A DNA stretch of 64,000 nucleotides from positions 18,245 to 82,244 of the forward strand of contig NZ_PPTR01000016.1 of NCBI RefSeq assembly GCF_003339845.1, read 5' to 3'. The stretch comes from Gordonibacter sp. 28C (GTDB lineage Bacteria > Actinomycetota > Coriobacteriia > Coriobacteriales > Eggerthellaceae). The position numbers and the translations under genes are program-made. The notes under the pieces were generated by a model. That model searched no databases. It had not been told where the DNA came from and was given only the letters and a program-made list of their open reading frames with translations. Of the stretch, positions 35,872 through 44,367 are shown in pieces (the first letter of the stretch is position 1; each line of letters begins with the position of its first letter).

Positions 35872-35903
35872 AAGTTCCGTCGCTCTGCCGAGCTGCGGAA
35901 CTT
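35872..35903 (+). other. Stable hairpin in the symporter leader
   Basis: AAGTTCCG pairs with CGGAACTT (8 bp) enclosing an inner stem GCTC-TGCC-GAGC. It lacks a following U-tract, so it is more likely an RNA switch or processing element than a terminator. A second small stem GCCGA/TCGGC near 35929 is followed by TCTTTC. Confidence 0.5.
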
Positions 35904-36065
35904 GCCGACGCTGCGAGCTGCTGCAGCGCCGATCCTCGGCTCTTTCATGCTTGCCCTCACGTGTGAAAGCACGTTCGGCCGCATGACAAGCCGATTATCG
36001 ACACCGCAGCAGCTCTCGCTGACGTTGGTTCGACCTGCAAGTAAACGAACCAGAAGGATTCTCTC

Positions 36066-37610
36066 ATGATCGAAAAAATATGCATGGTGCTCATCTTCGT
36101 GGGCGTGGCGGTGGGCGTGGGCATTTACTGCCGACGACACACCGGCACCGTCGACGGCTTCATCTTGGGCGGGCGCAACGTGGGGCCATGGCTTTCGGCG
36201 TTCGCGTTCGGCACGAGCTACTTCTCCGCCGTCATCTTCGTGGGTTACGCCGGCCAGTTCGGGTGGAAGTACGGCGTGGCCGCCACGTGGATCGGCATCG
36301 GCAACGCCATTTTGGGCAGCCTGCTGGCCTGGTGGGTGCTCGGCCCGCGCACGCGCGAGATGACGCACCGCCTGGGCGCGTCCACGATGCCCGAGTTCTT
36401 CGGCGCGCGCTATCAGTCGAAGGGTTTGCGCATCGCGGCCGCGGCCATCATATTCGTGTTCCTCATTCCGTACACGGCCAGCGTGTACAACGGCCTGTCG
36501 CGCCTGTTCGGCATGGCGTTCGGGCTGCCGTACGAGTGGTGCGTCATCGGCATGGCCGTCATCACCTGCATCTACGTGGTGCTGGGCGGCTACATGGCCA
36601 CCGTCATGAACGATTTCATCCAGGGCATCGTCATGCTGTTGGGCATCGTGGCCGTTATCGTGGCGGTGCTCGTGAACAACGGCGGCTTCACGGAGGCCAT
36701 CACCACGCTCTCGCTCATCCCGGCCGAAGGCTCCGAGATGGCCGGGCCCTTCGTGAGTTTCTTCGGGCCGAACCTGCCCGACCTCATAGGCGTCATCATC
36801 CTCACCAGCCTGGGCACGTGGGGCCTGCCGCAGATGGTGCAGAAATTCTACGCCATCAAAAGCGGCCCGGCCATCAAGCAGGGCGCCATCATCTCCACGG
36901 TGTTCGCCATGATCGTGGCGGGCGGCAGCTACTTTTTGGGCGGCTTCGGGCGGCTGTACGGCGGCCAGGTTGAGATGACCGCGGCCGGCACGCCGGTGTA
37001 CGACTCCATCATCCCCACCATGCTGTCCACGCTGCCCGACCTGCTCATCGGCATCGTCATCGTGCTGGTGCTGAGCGCGTCCATGTCCACGCTGTCGTCG
37101 CTCGTGCTCACATCGTCGTCCACGCTCACGCTCGACCTCATCAAGGACAACCTGGTGAAGAACATGAGCGAGAAGAGGCAGCTCTCCTACATGCGCGTGC
37201 TGCTGGTGGTGTTCATCATCATCTCGGCCGTGCTCGCGCTCGTGCAGTACAATTCGTCCATCACGTTCATCGCGCAGCTCATGTCCATCTCGTGGGGCGC
37301 GCTGGCCGGCTCGTTCCTCGGCCCGTTCTTCTGGGGGCTGTTCTCCAAGCGCATCTCGCGTCCGGCCGTGTGGGCCAGCTTCATCGTGGGCGTGGGGCTG
37401 ACCACGGGCAACATGATCTCCGGGTTCTTCGGTGCGCCGTTCATCGCCAGCCCCATCAACTGCGGCGCCATCGCCATGGTGCTGTCGCTGGTCATCGTGC
37501 CGCTGGTGAGCCTGGTAACCAAGCGCGTTGATTTCGAAGTCGATCCGCCCCGCGTCGAGGGCGCCATCGACCGCGAGTACGAAATGGAGCTGGAAGAAGA
37601 GGACGCGTAA
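36066..37610 (+). CDS. Sodium:solute symporter (SSS family)
   Basis: The 514-aa protein has ~13 hydrophobic helices and the SSS signature near the N-terminus: TVDGFILGGRNVGPWLSAFAFGTSYFSA, which contains Na+-site residues, plus GTWGLPQMVQKFYAIK in the middle. It takes up a small organic substrate with Na+; the substrate (proline, pantothenate, an aromatic acid or other) is not decidable. AGAAGGA lies before the ATG. A long 5' region with a possible Tyr-rich leader suggests regulation. Confidence 0.9.
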   Translation: MIEKICMVLIFVGVAVGVGIYCRRHTGTVDGFILGGRNVGPWLSAFAFGTSYFSAVIFVGYAGQFGWKYGVAATWIGIGNAILGSLLAWWVLGPRTREMTHRLGASTMPEFFGARYQSKGLRIAAAAIIFVFLIPYTASVYNGLSRLFGMAFGLPYEWCVIGMAVITCIYVVLGGYMATVMNDFIQGIVMLLGIVAVIVAVLVNNGGFTEAITTLSLIPAEGSEMAGPFVSFFGPNLPDLIGVIILTSLGTWGLPQMVQKFYAIKSGPAIKQGAIISTVFAMIVAGGSYFLGGFGRLYGGQVEMTAAGTPVYDSIIPTMLSTLPDLLIGIVIVLVLSASMSTLSSLVLTSSSTLTLDLIKDNLVKNMSEKRQLSYMRVLLVVFIIISAVLALVQYNSSITFIAQLMSISWGALAGSFLGPFFWGLFSKRISRPAVWASFIVGVGLTTGNMISGFFGAPFIASPINCGAIAMVLSLVIVPLVSLVTKRVDFEVDPPRVEGAIDREYEMELEEEDA

Positions 37611-37622
37611 AAACACGCTCGA

Positions 37623-38297
37623 TCAGAGCGCAGGCCACACCAAAAGTTCGCGCGAGTACATGTTGATGGGAGCCACGGCAACGAGGATGTCGCTGTCGAA
37701 CTGGTTGTATTTGTTGGGTGCCGCTTCCTCCACCCATTCGATGCCCAGTTCCTCGGCGATGGCGAACGCGTCGGCGGCCAGCGATTCGCCTCGATACACG
37801 ACGAGCGCCACTGGATAGTCGAAAGACGCGACGTGGCGCACGTCGTAGCCTTCGTCGACGAGGGTCGCGGTCATAGAGCCGGCCAGCTCTTCGGATCGCG
37901 TGTTCGCTTGTACGATGATCGAGACGCCGCTGCGGTCCTCTACGCGCGGACCGTCGGCTTCGGGCGGCCGTGAGCCGTCGTCCAGGCGTGGCGTCACATG
38001 CTCGGCCGGTTTTTTTGCTTGCGCGTACTGATCGTCGATGGCGTTCGGGCTCGTTGAAGACGGAGCGTCGCCACCGCTCGGCACGGCGGCGTTCGCGGCG
38101 TTCGTTTCGGGCGTCTCGATCGGCTGGTCGGACGCGGCCGGCATGCTGTCGGCTGCCTGCTCCTTCGGCGCGTTGCTCGCGCATCCGGCGAGAAGCGCGC
38201 CCAGCAGGCAAAACGCGGCAAGCAGCAAAAAGGTTCCGAGTATCGTTGCGGAGCTAGCGAAGGGACTGCGGTTCGATCGGTTGCGGCTGAGGGGCAT
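37623..38297 (-). CDS. Lipoprotein with LytR_C-like domain
   Basis: The 224-aa protein has a signal peptide with lipobox LLAGC near residue 40, a Ser/Pro/Ala-rich linker and a C-terminal domain (VSIIVQANTRSEELAGSM...DEGYDVRHV...VVYRG...) resembling the LytR/CpsA C-terminal domain. It would sit outside the cell anchored to the membrane. GAGGTGAT precedes the ATG at 38297; an upstream ATG at 38366 gives an unlikely extension before the signal peptide. Function is unknown. It ends close to the convergent symporter gene. Confidence 0.72.
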   Translation of the reverse strand: MPLSRNRSNRSPFASSATILGTFLLLAAFCLLGALLAGCASNAPKEQAADSMPAASDQPIETPETNAANAAVPSGGDAPSSTSPNAIDDQYAQAKKPAEHVTPRLDDGSRPPEADGPRVEDRSGVSIIVQANTRSEELAGSMTATLVDEGYDVRHVASFDYPVALVVYRGESLAADAFAIAEELGIEWVEEAAPNKYNQFDSDILVAVAPINMYSRELLVWPAL

Positions 38298-38401
38298 GGC
38301 TATCACCTCTGTTGGTTGGACCGATGGCTTCTTCCCCAGTATGCGCTTCGACAGGGAGGAATGCACGCGCGTTTCTCCCCGTTGGTGTTAAAAGAACAAT
38401 T

Positions 38402-38430
38402 TTGTGACAGCGGTGCGCGAACGCTATACT
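38402..38430 (+). promoter_or_regulatory. Promoter of the YdcF-family gene
   Basis: TTGTGA (38402-38407), 17-bp spacer, TATACT (38425-38430). The transcript start would be ~30 nt before the ATG. Confidence 0.65.
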
Positions 38431-38470
38431 GTCGGATGACGATCTCGCACCTCTTGTCGAAGGCATTTGC

Positions 38471-39472
38471 ATGATCTTCCAGCTCGTCCTCATATACTTT
38501 CCCGCGCTGGTGTTCGGCTTTCTGTTCGTGCGCAATTACTGCAAGGAGCCGCGGCAGTTCCGCAACGCGCTGTACTTCCTGCTGCTTTGCTTGTTCGCGT
38601 TCTGCGGCCTGTCCATCCAGTTCGACGCGCCGGGGCTCGTGCTCTTGGGCTTGGCCGCCATCCCGTTCGGCACGGTGGCGCTGGTGGCGTTCTTGCTGGC
38701 GAACACCGTAGTGGTGGTGAAGCGGGAGGGGTTCTCGCTCGCGCATGCGCTGCCGGGGCTGTTCGCGCTGCTCATCGTGGCGGTGTGCGTTGCCATGCCG
38801 GTGTTCGTGATGCTGCAGGCGCCGCCCGCTGTGCTGCTGCTGTCCCTGTTGGTGGTCATGGAGGGCTCGTACGTGGCGTTCACGTTCGCAGCGCTGCTGC
38901 TGTACTCGTGGTTGTACCGGCGTCTCCCGAAACGCCGCGACTACGATTACATCGTGGTGCACGGCGCGGGCTTGCAGGGCACGCGCCCCACGCCGCTTCT
39001 GGCCGCGCGGCTCGACAAGGGCGTCGAGTTGTGGAAGGCGGGCGGCAGCCGTGCGCTCATCGTGGCGTCGGGCGGGCAGGGTGTCGACGAGCAGGTTTCA
39101 GAGGCTCAGGCCATGCGCGACTACCTGGTGGGCGAGCGCGGGGTTCCGGCAGATGCCGTCATCATGGAAGACCGATCCACCACCACCATGGAGAACCTGC
39201 GCAACAGCAAGGCCATCATGGACGCGCGTTCCGGTGCGAACGCCTACCGCGCGGCCGTGGTCACGAGCGACTACCACGTGTTCCGCACGGCCGAGTACGC
39301 CCACAAGATCGGCCTTGCCGCCGACGGCGTGGGCAGCAAGACGGCGCGCTATTACTGGCCCACGGCCTTCATCCGCGAGTACGTGGCCGTGAGCGCGGCG
39401 CACAAATGGCCGTTCGCCGTCGTCTTCGCCTTGTGGCTGGTGCCTGCGGCCATCGCCCTGTTCCAGATATAG
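38471..39472 (+). CDS. YdcF/ElyC-family membrane protein (DUF218)
   Basis: The 333-aa protein has four to six N-terminal helices (1-150), then the DUF218 core: YDYIVVHGAGLQGTRPTPLL, IVASGGQGVDEQVSEAQAM, EDRSTTTMENL and TSDYHVFRT, and a final membrane helix. DUF218 proteins are linked to envelope biogenesis and bind SAM-like or nucleotide ligands in known structures. No partner is adjacent that defines the substrate. Confidence 0.87.
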   Translation: MIFQLVLIYFPALVFGFLFVRNYCKEPRQFRNALYFLLLCLFAFCGLSIQFDAPGLVLLGLAAIPFGTVALVAFLLANTVVVVKREGFSLAHALPGLFALLIVAVCVAMPVFVMLQAPPAVLLLSLLVVMEGSYVAFTFAALLLYSWLYRRLPKRRDYDYIVVHGAGLQGTRPTPLLAARLDKGVELWKAGGSRALIVASGGQGVDEQVSEAQAMRDYLVGERGVPADAVIMEDRSTTTMENLRNSKAIMDARSGANAYRAAVVTSDYHVFRTAEYAHKIGLAADGVGSKTARYYWPTAFIREYVAVSAAHKWPFAVVFALWLVPAAIALFQI

Positions 39473-39692
39473 CCGATTGCGCGGTCGCCGTCGGTCCGAC
39501 GGGTTTCGCGCGGCTTTGCACGGAGACGGCCGCGTCCCGGCTTTCGGGCGCCCCCGGTTCCCCTGTGCCCGAAATGGCGCAAAACGCCGTGTCTTTGCTG
39601 CTCGCACGCTTCATATACCGTATACTAGGGCGCATAATTCGGCGTTGGGGTCATCGACGCCCATGGATCCGGTGCGACTAAAGGGGACGCAT

Positions 39693-41348
39693 ATGGAAGG
39701 TTTCGACCTTATCAGCACGGGCGTGTGGTCCATCATTCCGCCCATTCTAGCGCTGGGGCTGGCGCTCATCACGAAGGAGGTGTACTCCTCGCTCGCCATC
39801 GGCGTGTTCACCGGCATGGTGATCTACCAGTTCAGCCTGAACGGCGCGGGCGCGGAGCAGCTGGTGGACTCGTTCACCATGGTGCCGCAGATGATGGCCG
39901 AGCAGATTGCCGGCAACGGGGCGCTGCTTTTGTTCCTTGCGTTGTTGGGGGCGCTCGTGGTGGTCATAGCCGGCGCGGGCGGGTCGCGCGCGTACGGCGA
40001 GTGGGTGGCCACGCACATCAAGAACGCGAAGATGGCGCAGATCCTCACGGCGGTGCTGGGCATCATCATCTTCGTGGACGACTACTTCAACTGCCTCACG
40101 GTGGGCGCGGTCATGCGCCCGGTCACCGACCGCTTCCACATCAGCCATGAGAAGCTGGCGTGGATCATCGACTCCACGGCGGCGCCCATCTGCATCATCG
40201 CGCCCGTGTCGTCGTGGGCCGTGGCCGTGGGCGGCTACCTGGGCGAAGGCGGCTTCACCACGTTCGTGCAGTCCATCCCGTACAACTTCTACGCGCTGCT
40301 TACCATCGTGTTCGTGTTCTTCATGTGCGCCACGAAGAAGGACTTCGGCCCCATGCGCGTGGCCGAGGCCGAGGTGCAGCAACCGGCCGAGCAGCAGCAT
40401 CGCATTCCGCCGAAGGAGAGCGCGCTCGAAGCCATGTCCATGGTGGGCATATCCGACCCCGACGCGGCCGACCAGCTGCCGCTGAACATGGACACCGTCA
40501 TCGCCGAAGAGGACGAGCTCGACGAGGCCGCCCAGGTTGCCGTCGAGGAGTTCAAGGGCATGGCCATTTCCGAGAAGGGGCGGGTGTTCGACCTTATCGT
40601 GCCCATCGTGGTGCTCATCATCTTCTCCATCCTGGGCATGCTGTACGCGGGCGGGTTCTTCAAGGGCGTGGATTTCTCCACTGCCGTGGGCGAGAATCCC
40701 GTGTTCGGCCTGTGCATCGGCGTGTGCGTGGCCCTGGTGGTGGCCGCCATCATGTTCCTGCCGCGCAAGCTCATGACGCTGTCGGGCTACATGGACGGCA
40801 TCGCCGAGGGCGTGCGATCCATGGTGGGCGCCATCATGATCTTGGTGCTGGCGTGGAGTTTGGGCGGCACGTGCCGCTACCTGCTGGGCACGGGCGAGTT
40901 CGTGAGCGGGTTCTTGAACGGCATCGGCGTGGGGTTGGCGTTGCTGCCGGCCGTGATTTTCGTGGTGGCCGCGTTCATCGGCTTCGCCATGGGAACGTCG
41001 TGGGGCACTATCGCACTCATCCTGCCCATCGTCATCGGCGTGTTCCCGGCCGAAGACCCGCTGTTCCTGGTGGCCATCGGCGCCACGCTGGGCGGTGCGG
41101 TGTACGGCGACCACGTGTCGCCCATTTCCGACACCACCATCCTGTCGTCGGCCGGCGCGCAGTGCAACCATCTGCGCCACGTGGCCACGCAGCTGCCCTA
41201 TGCGTCGACGGTGGCCGTGACCTGCCTGGTGGGCTACCTCATCGCCGGTTTCACGGGCAACCCGTGGATTTCGCTTGCAGTGGGCGTCGTGCTCATGGTG
41301 GCCGCCGTGCTGGTGCTGAACAAGTCGAAGTACGGGACGGCGAAATAG
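39693..41348 (+). CDS. NhaC-family Na+/H+ (or amino-acid) antiporter
   Basis: The 551-aa protein has ~11-12 membrane helices and the NhaC-superfamily motif block FVDDYFNCLTVGAVMRPVTDRF and, later, GTSWGTIALILPI and GDHVSPISDTTILSSAGAQCNHLRHVATQLPYA (partly quoted by position 40072-41212). A hydrophilic acidic loop lies around residues 225-290. It exports Na+ or exchanges a metabolite. The ATG at 39693 has AAAGGGG upstream; ATG at 39663 is an alternative. Confidence 0.88.
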   Translation: MEGFDLISTGVWSIIPPILALGLALITKEVYSSLAIGVFTGMVIYQFSLNGAGAEQLVDSFTMVPQMMAEQIAGNGALLLFLALLGALVVVIAGAGGSRAYGEWVATHIKNAKMAQILTAVLGIIIFVDDYFNCLTVGAVMRPVTDRFHISHEKLAWIIDSTAAPICIIAPVSSWAVAVGGYLGEGGFTTFVQSIPYNFYALLTIVFVFFMCATKKDFGPMRVAEAEVQQPAEQQHRIPPKESALEAMSMVGISDPDAADQLPLNMDTVIAEEDELDEAAQVAVEEFKGMAISEKGRVFDLIVPIVVLIIFSILGMLYAGGFFKGVDFSTAVGENPVFGLCIGVCVALVVAAIMFLPRKLMTLSGYMDGIAEGVRSMVGAIMILVLAWSLGGTCRYLLGTGEFVSGFLNGIGVGLALLPAVIFVVAAFIGFAMGTSWGTIALILPIVIGVFPAEDPLFLVAIGATLGGAVYGDHVSPISDTTILSSAGAQCNHLRHVATQLPYASTVAVTCLVGYLIAGFTGNPWISLAVGVVLMVAAVLVLNKSKYGTAK

Positions 41349-41388
41349 CGCGGGCTTGCATGTTCGGTATCGCGCATGGCGAACAGGG

Positions 41389-41430
41389 GGCGTCGGCCTT
41401 GCCTACGGGCGGCCGACGCCTCTTTCTTTT
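41389..41430 (+). terminator. Terminator after the antiporter gene
   Basis: GGCGTCGGCC (41389-41398) and GGCCGACGCC (41411-41420) form a perfect 10-bp stem followed by TCTTTCTTTT. Confidence 0.9.
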
Positions 41431-41454
41431 CCGAAACGTGCCCGACGGCGCGAT

Positions 41455-42078
41455 TCACGCGCTCACGATATGCGGCAGCGGACGATCGTGCGGCTCGCAC
41501 GGGACGGCGTCCGCGCGCTGTTCGTCGAACGCCACGCCCACGATGAGCGCGTCGTCCCGCAAGCATGGCAGCAGGCGGTCGTAGTTGCCGCCGCCGTAGC
41601 CCAGGCGGTTACCCGCATCGTCGAACGCCACAAGCGGCACCACCACCGCATCGAGTTCGGAGGGGTCGGCCTCCTCGTAGCCTTTCTCGGCGAGCTCTCT
41701 GCGAATCAGGCAGCGCAGCGGAGAGTTCAGAAAGTCCTCCCGTGCGCTGTCGTAGCGATCGGGGGGTACGAGATACAACGCCATGCGGCTTTCGGCACCC
41801 GGCTCGTCGCGCACCATGCAGGGAAAGCAAGGAATCCAGCCTCGAGAAAACACATCTTCAACAAATAGTTGCAAGTCTACCTCGCTGCGCATGGCGGCGT
41901 ACACCGCAACGCGCGGTTCCCGCCCTTCGCGCGTCGCAGCGAAGGGCCGCTGCAGTGCTTCGACCGTCAAGGCTGTGACCTTCGCGCACACGTTTGCGCT
42001 CTTGCGGGCGCGTGTTTGCTTGCTCAGCGCGTCGCGCTGAGCAAGTTTGGTTGCGCGCAAGTTCGTCTTCTCGTCCAT
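41455..42078 (-). CDS. 5-formyltetrahydrofolate cyclo-ligase
   Basis: The 207-aa protein has the N-terminal basic helix typical of the family, the VAVYAAMRSEVD strand and the signature LGYGGGNYDRLL near the C-terminus that holds substrate/ATP residues. It recycles 5-formyl-THF to 5,10-methenyl-THF. TATACT on the minus strand (42085-42090) ends 7 nt before the ATG with no Shine-Dalgarno, indicating a leaderless transcript. The gene is often found beside small-RNA genes in other bacteria, and a candidate sRNA is divergent here. Confidence 0.93.
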   Translation of the reverse strand: MDEKTNLRATKLAQRDALSKQTRARKSANVCAKVTALTVEALQRPFAATREGREPRVAVYAAMRSEVDLQLFVEDVFSRGWIPCFPCMVRDEPGAESRMALYLVPPDRYDSAREDFLNSPLRCLIRRELAEKGYEEADPSELDAVVVPLVAFDDAGNRLGYGGGNYDRLLPCLRDDALIVGVAFDEQRADAVPCEPHDRPLPHIVSA

Positions 42079-42136
42079 GCGGCCAGTATATCATTCCGGC
42101 AACGCCGCAGGCGCCGAGCGGCCCCGCAGTGCCTGC

Positions 42137-42161
42137 GCAGTTATCAACAGTCGATAACTGC
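42137..42161. repeat. Inverted repeat in the divergent gap
   Basis: GCAGTTATC (42137-42145) and GATAACTGC (42153-42161) are perfect 9-bp arms around 7 nt, between the cyclo-ligase promoter and the sRNA-like unit. It could be an operator; TTATCAACA within it also resembles a DnaA box. Confidence 0.5.
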
Positions 42162-42240
42162 AGGTCAAGATTGCGTAGACGTAACCGTTTCCATTCGATT
42201 TGCTATGCAAACGGCTCAATGACCTTGCTATAATCGTTCT

Positions 42241-42330
42241 GCTTTCGGTACACTCAAAACGTCCTGGATTGCTCTGCCAACGCCAGAGCGGAACTGTCGG
42301 AAAGGCGCTGTTTCACGGCGTCTTTTGTGT
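42241..42330 (+). ncRNA. Candidate small RNA or leader RNA
   Basis: A perfect -10 TATAAT (42229-42234) precedes a ~90-nt segment with a hairpin GCTCTG-CCAACGC-CAGAGC (42271-42289) and a terminator-like stem GGCGCTG/CGGCGTC (42304-42322) followed by TTTTGTGTT. It has no ORF of note and does not match 4.5S, 6S, tmRNA or T-box cores that I know. It ends ~100 nt before the Rrf2 gene. Confidence 0.4.
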
Positions 42331-42428
42331 TATCAAGGACAAAGTAAAGTGACCGACTTATATATATGTAAGCAGCTCATCGGATGCTGGCAATGTAATG
42401 CCGATGCAGCAGCGAGTTAGGAGACAAC

Positions 42429-42902
42429 GTGCAATTCAAGGCATCGACGGACTATGGCATGCGCGCCATCCTGTACCTGGCCGCACAGGGTACCACGTGC
42501 TCCTCGAAAGACATCGCGCAAGACATGTCCATACCACGCGATTATCTTATACAGCTGGCCCAGTTGCTGCGCAACGCCGGCCTCATCGAGGCGCGGCCGG
42601 GCAAGCACGGCGGTTACCGGCTGGCCAAGGAACCGTCTGACATCACCGTGCTGCAGATCATGTCGGCGCTCGAAGAGGACGCGAAGGCGTCCACCCGCGC
42701 CAAGCGCTCGTCGCGCAAAGGCGGCGCCATGGTGCAGGGCGTCAAGCAAACCTATCAGCTTATCGAGGAGAGCTTCGACGCTTACTTGGACAGCCTGACC
42801 ATCGAGATGATGCTCGAAAGCGTGAAGAACGGCGACAACCGCCGCACGTTTTTGGCCGAACGCCTCGAAGACGAAGGCAAGCGCCTCGCCCAAACCGCCT
42901 AA
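42429..42902 (+). CDS. Rrf2-family transcriptional regulator
   Basis: The 157-aa protein begins QFKASTDYGMRAILYLA with a winged helix (IAQDMSIPRDYLIQLAQLLRNAGLIEARPGKHGGYRLAK, over residues ~28-67), the Rrf2 layout. The Fe-S cysteine trio of IscR/NsrR is absent (only one Cys, near residue 24), so it is not a cluster-binding member. The start is GTG with TAGGAG upstream. Its target is unknown; the Mg-transport pair is convergent. Confidence 0.88.
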   Translation: MQFKASTDYGMRAILYLAAQGTTCSSKDIAQDMSIPRDYLIQLAQLLRNAGLIEARPGKHGGYRLAKEPSDITVLQIMSALEEDAKASTRAKRSSRKGGAMVQGVKQTYQLIEESFDAYLDSLTIEMMLESVKNGDNRRTFLAERLEDEGKRLAQTA

Positions 42903-42974
42903 CCTGCGGAAGCGCGCCCGGTCGGCGAAGGGCGGAGCCCGCCCAACTTCAGCCGCAGCGCGTTTCTGCCGTCG

Positions 42975-44363
42975 CTAGCCAATGCCCAATACCTGCATGA
43001 CCAGCAGCGCAGCCGTGAGCACCGTCACGATGCCCACCGTCACCCAAATGAGCACGCGCGACACCGGTCGCGAACGGTACTTCCCCATGATGCGCTTGTC
43101 GGCCGATATGATGGCCATGAACACCAGCAACACGGGCAGTATGATGCCGTTCACGAACTGCGCCGTGAGCATGACCCCCATAAGGTCGATCCCCGGAATG
43201 AGCACCACGATCGCCGAGAAGGCGATGACGAACGTGAAGATACTCTTGAACAGCGGCGCTTCCTTCCATTTGAACGACACGCCCGCTTCCCAGCCGAACG
43301 CCTCGCAAATCACGAACGACGTGGTGAGCGGCAGCACGCACGCCGCCAGAAACGACGCCGCGATGAGGCCGATGGCGAACAGCGCCTCGGCGTAGTGCCC
43401 TGCGAACGGCGCGAGGGCCTTGGCGGCGTCGGCGGCCGATTCGATCTCGATGCCCTGCGGGAACAGCACCGCGCCGGTGGTCACGATGATGAACCACGCT
43501 ACGAGGCACGCGGCGATGGTGCCCGCCACCACATCCACCTTCTGCGAGAAGAAGTCCTTCACGCTCACGCCCTTCTCCACCACGTTGCTCTGGTTGAAGA
43601 ACATCATCCACGGGGCGATGGTCGTGCCTATCATGGCTATGACGAGCGACACGAAGCTCTGGTCCTGCACGACGTGCGGCACCACGGTGCTGGTGAGGGC
43701 CTCGTCCCAGTTCGGATCCGCCATGAACGCGGCCACGATGTACGTGACGAACACGAGCGACAGGATAAGGAACACCTTCTCCACGCGCTTGTAGCTGCCG
43801 CCCACCACCAAAAGCCACACGGCGACGGCGGCCACGGGCACGGCCAGGTACTTCGACACGCCGAACATCTCCATGCCGCTGGCGATGCCGGCGAATTCCG
43901 AGAACGTGGTGGCCACGTTGCCCACGAGCAGGGCCAGCATGGCCAGCGCGGTGAGCCGGATGCCGAACCGCTCGCGGATGAGCGCGGCGAAGCCCTTGCC
44001 CGTGACGGCGCCCATGCGTGCCGCCGTCATCTGCACCACGATGAGCAGCACGCACATGATGGGAATGACCCAAAGCGTGGCGAAGCCGAACTTCGCGCCC
44101 ACGGTGGAGTACGTGGATATGCCGCCGGCGTCGTTGCCGGCCATGGCCGTGACGATGCCGGGGCCCAGCGCCGCCAGCAGAAGCCAGAGCTTGCTCGGCT
44201 TCTTCGGCTGCTCGAGCGGCTCCGCCTGGTTGTCGGCGAGGGCGATCCCGGTTTCGGGCTCCGTCGTGGCCTCGGGGCCTATCTGGCCGGTTTTGAAGCT
44301 GCCCCATTCGCGCCTGCGCTTGCCGCCCTCGGTTTTGCGCGCGTCGCTGTTCTTCACCATCAT
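42975..44363 (-). CDS. NRAMP-related magnesium transporter (NRMT type)
   Basis: The 462-aa protein has ~11 membrane helices in the SLC11/NRAMP fold after a ~55-residue charged N-terminus. The canonical TM1 DPGN is GNDAGG (residues 76-81) and TM6 reads GTTIAPWM (246-253), with Ala where transition-metal NRAMPs have the metal-binding Met. Loss of that Met is what distinguishes the NRAMP-related Mg2+ transporters described in Clostridium and Eggerthella. It is encoded 4 bp after an MgtE-like gene, which supports Mg2+ as substrate. Transport of Mn2+ cannot be excluded from sequence. Confidence 0.85.
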   Translation of the reverse strand: MMVKNSDARKTEGGKRRREWGSFKTGQIGPEATTEPETGIALADNQAEPLEQPKKPSKLWLLLAALGPGIVTAMAGNDAGGISTYSTVGAKFGFATLWVIPIMCVLLIVVQMTAARMGAVTGKGFAALIRERFGIRLTALAMLALLVGNVATTFSEFAGIASGMEMFGVSKYLAVPVAAVAVWLLVVGGSYKRVEKVFLILSLVFVTYIVAAFMADPNWDEALTSTVVPHVVQDQSFVSLVIAMIGTTIAPWMMFFNQSNVVEKGVSVKDFFSQKVDVVAGTIAACLVAWFIIVTTGAVLFPQGIEIESAADAAKALAPFAGHYAEALFAIGLIAASFLAACVLPLTTSFVICEAFGWEAGVSFKWKEAPLFKSIFTFVIAFSAIVVLIPGIDLMGVMLTAQFVNGIILPVLLVFMAIISADKRIMGKYRSRPVSRVLIWVTVGIVTVLTAALLVMQVLGIG

Positions 44364-44367
44364 GGCG

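Noticed and set aside
42311..42319. TGTTTCACG as a second parS site
   Set aside because: Only one half of the palindrome is present; the other half reads GCGTC.
42469..42510. T-box-like word AGGGTACCACG near the Rrf2 start
   Set aside because: It lies inside the coding sequence and lacks the specifier and antiterminator structure.
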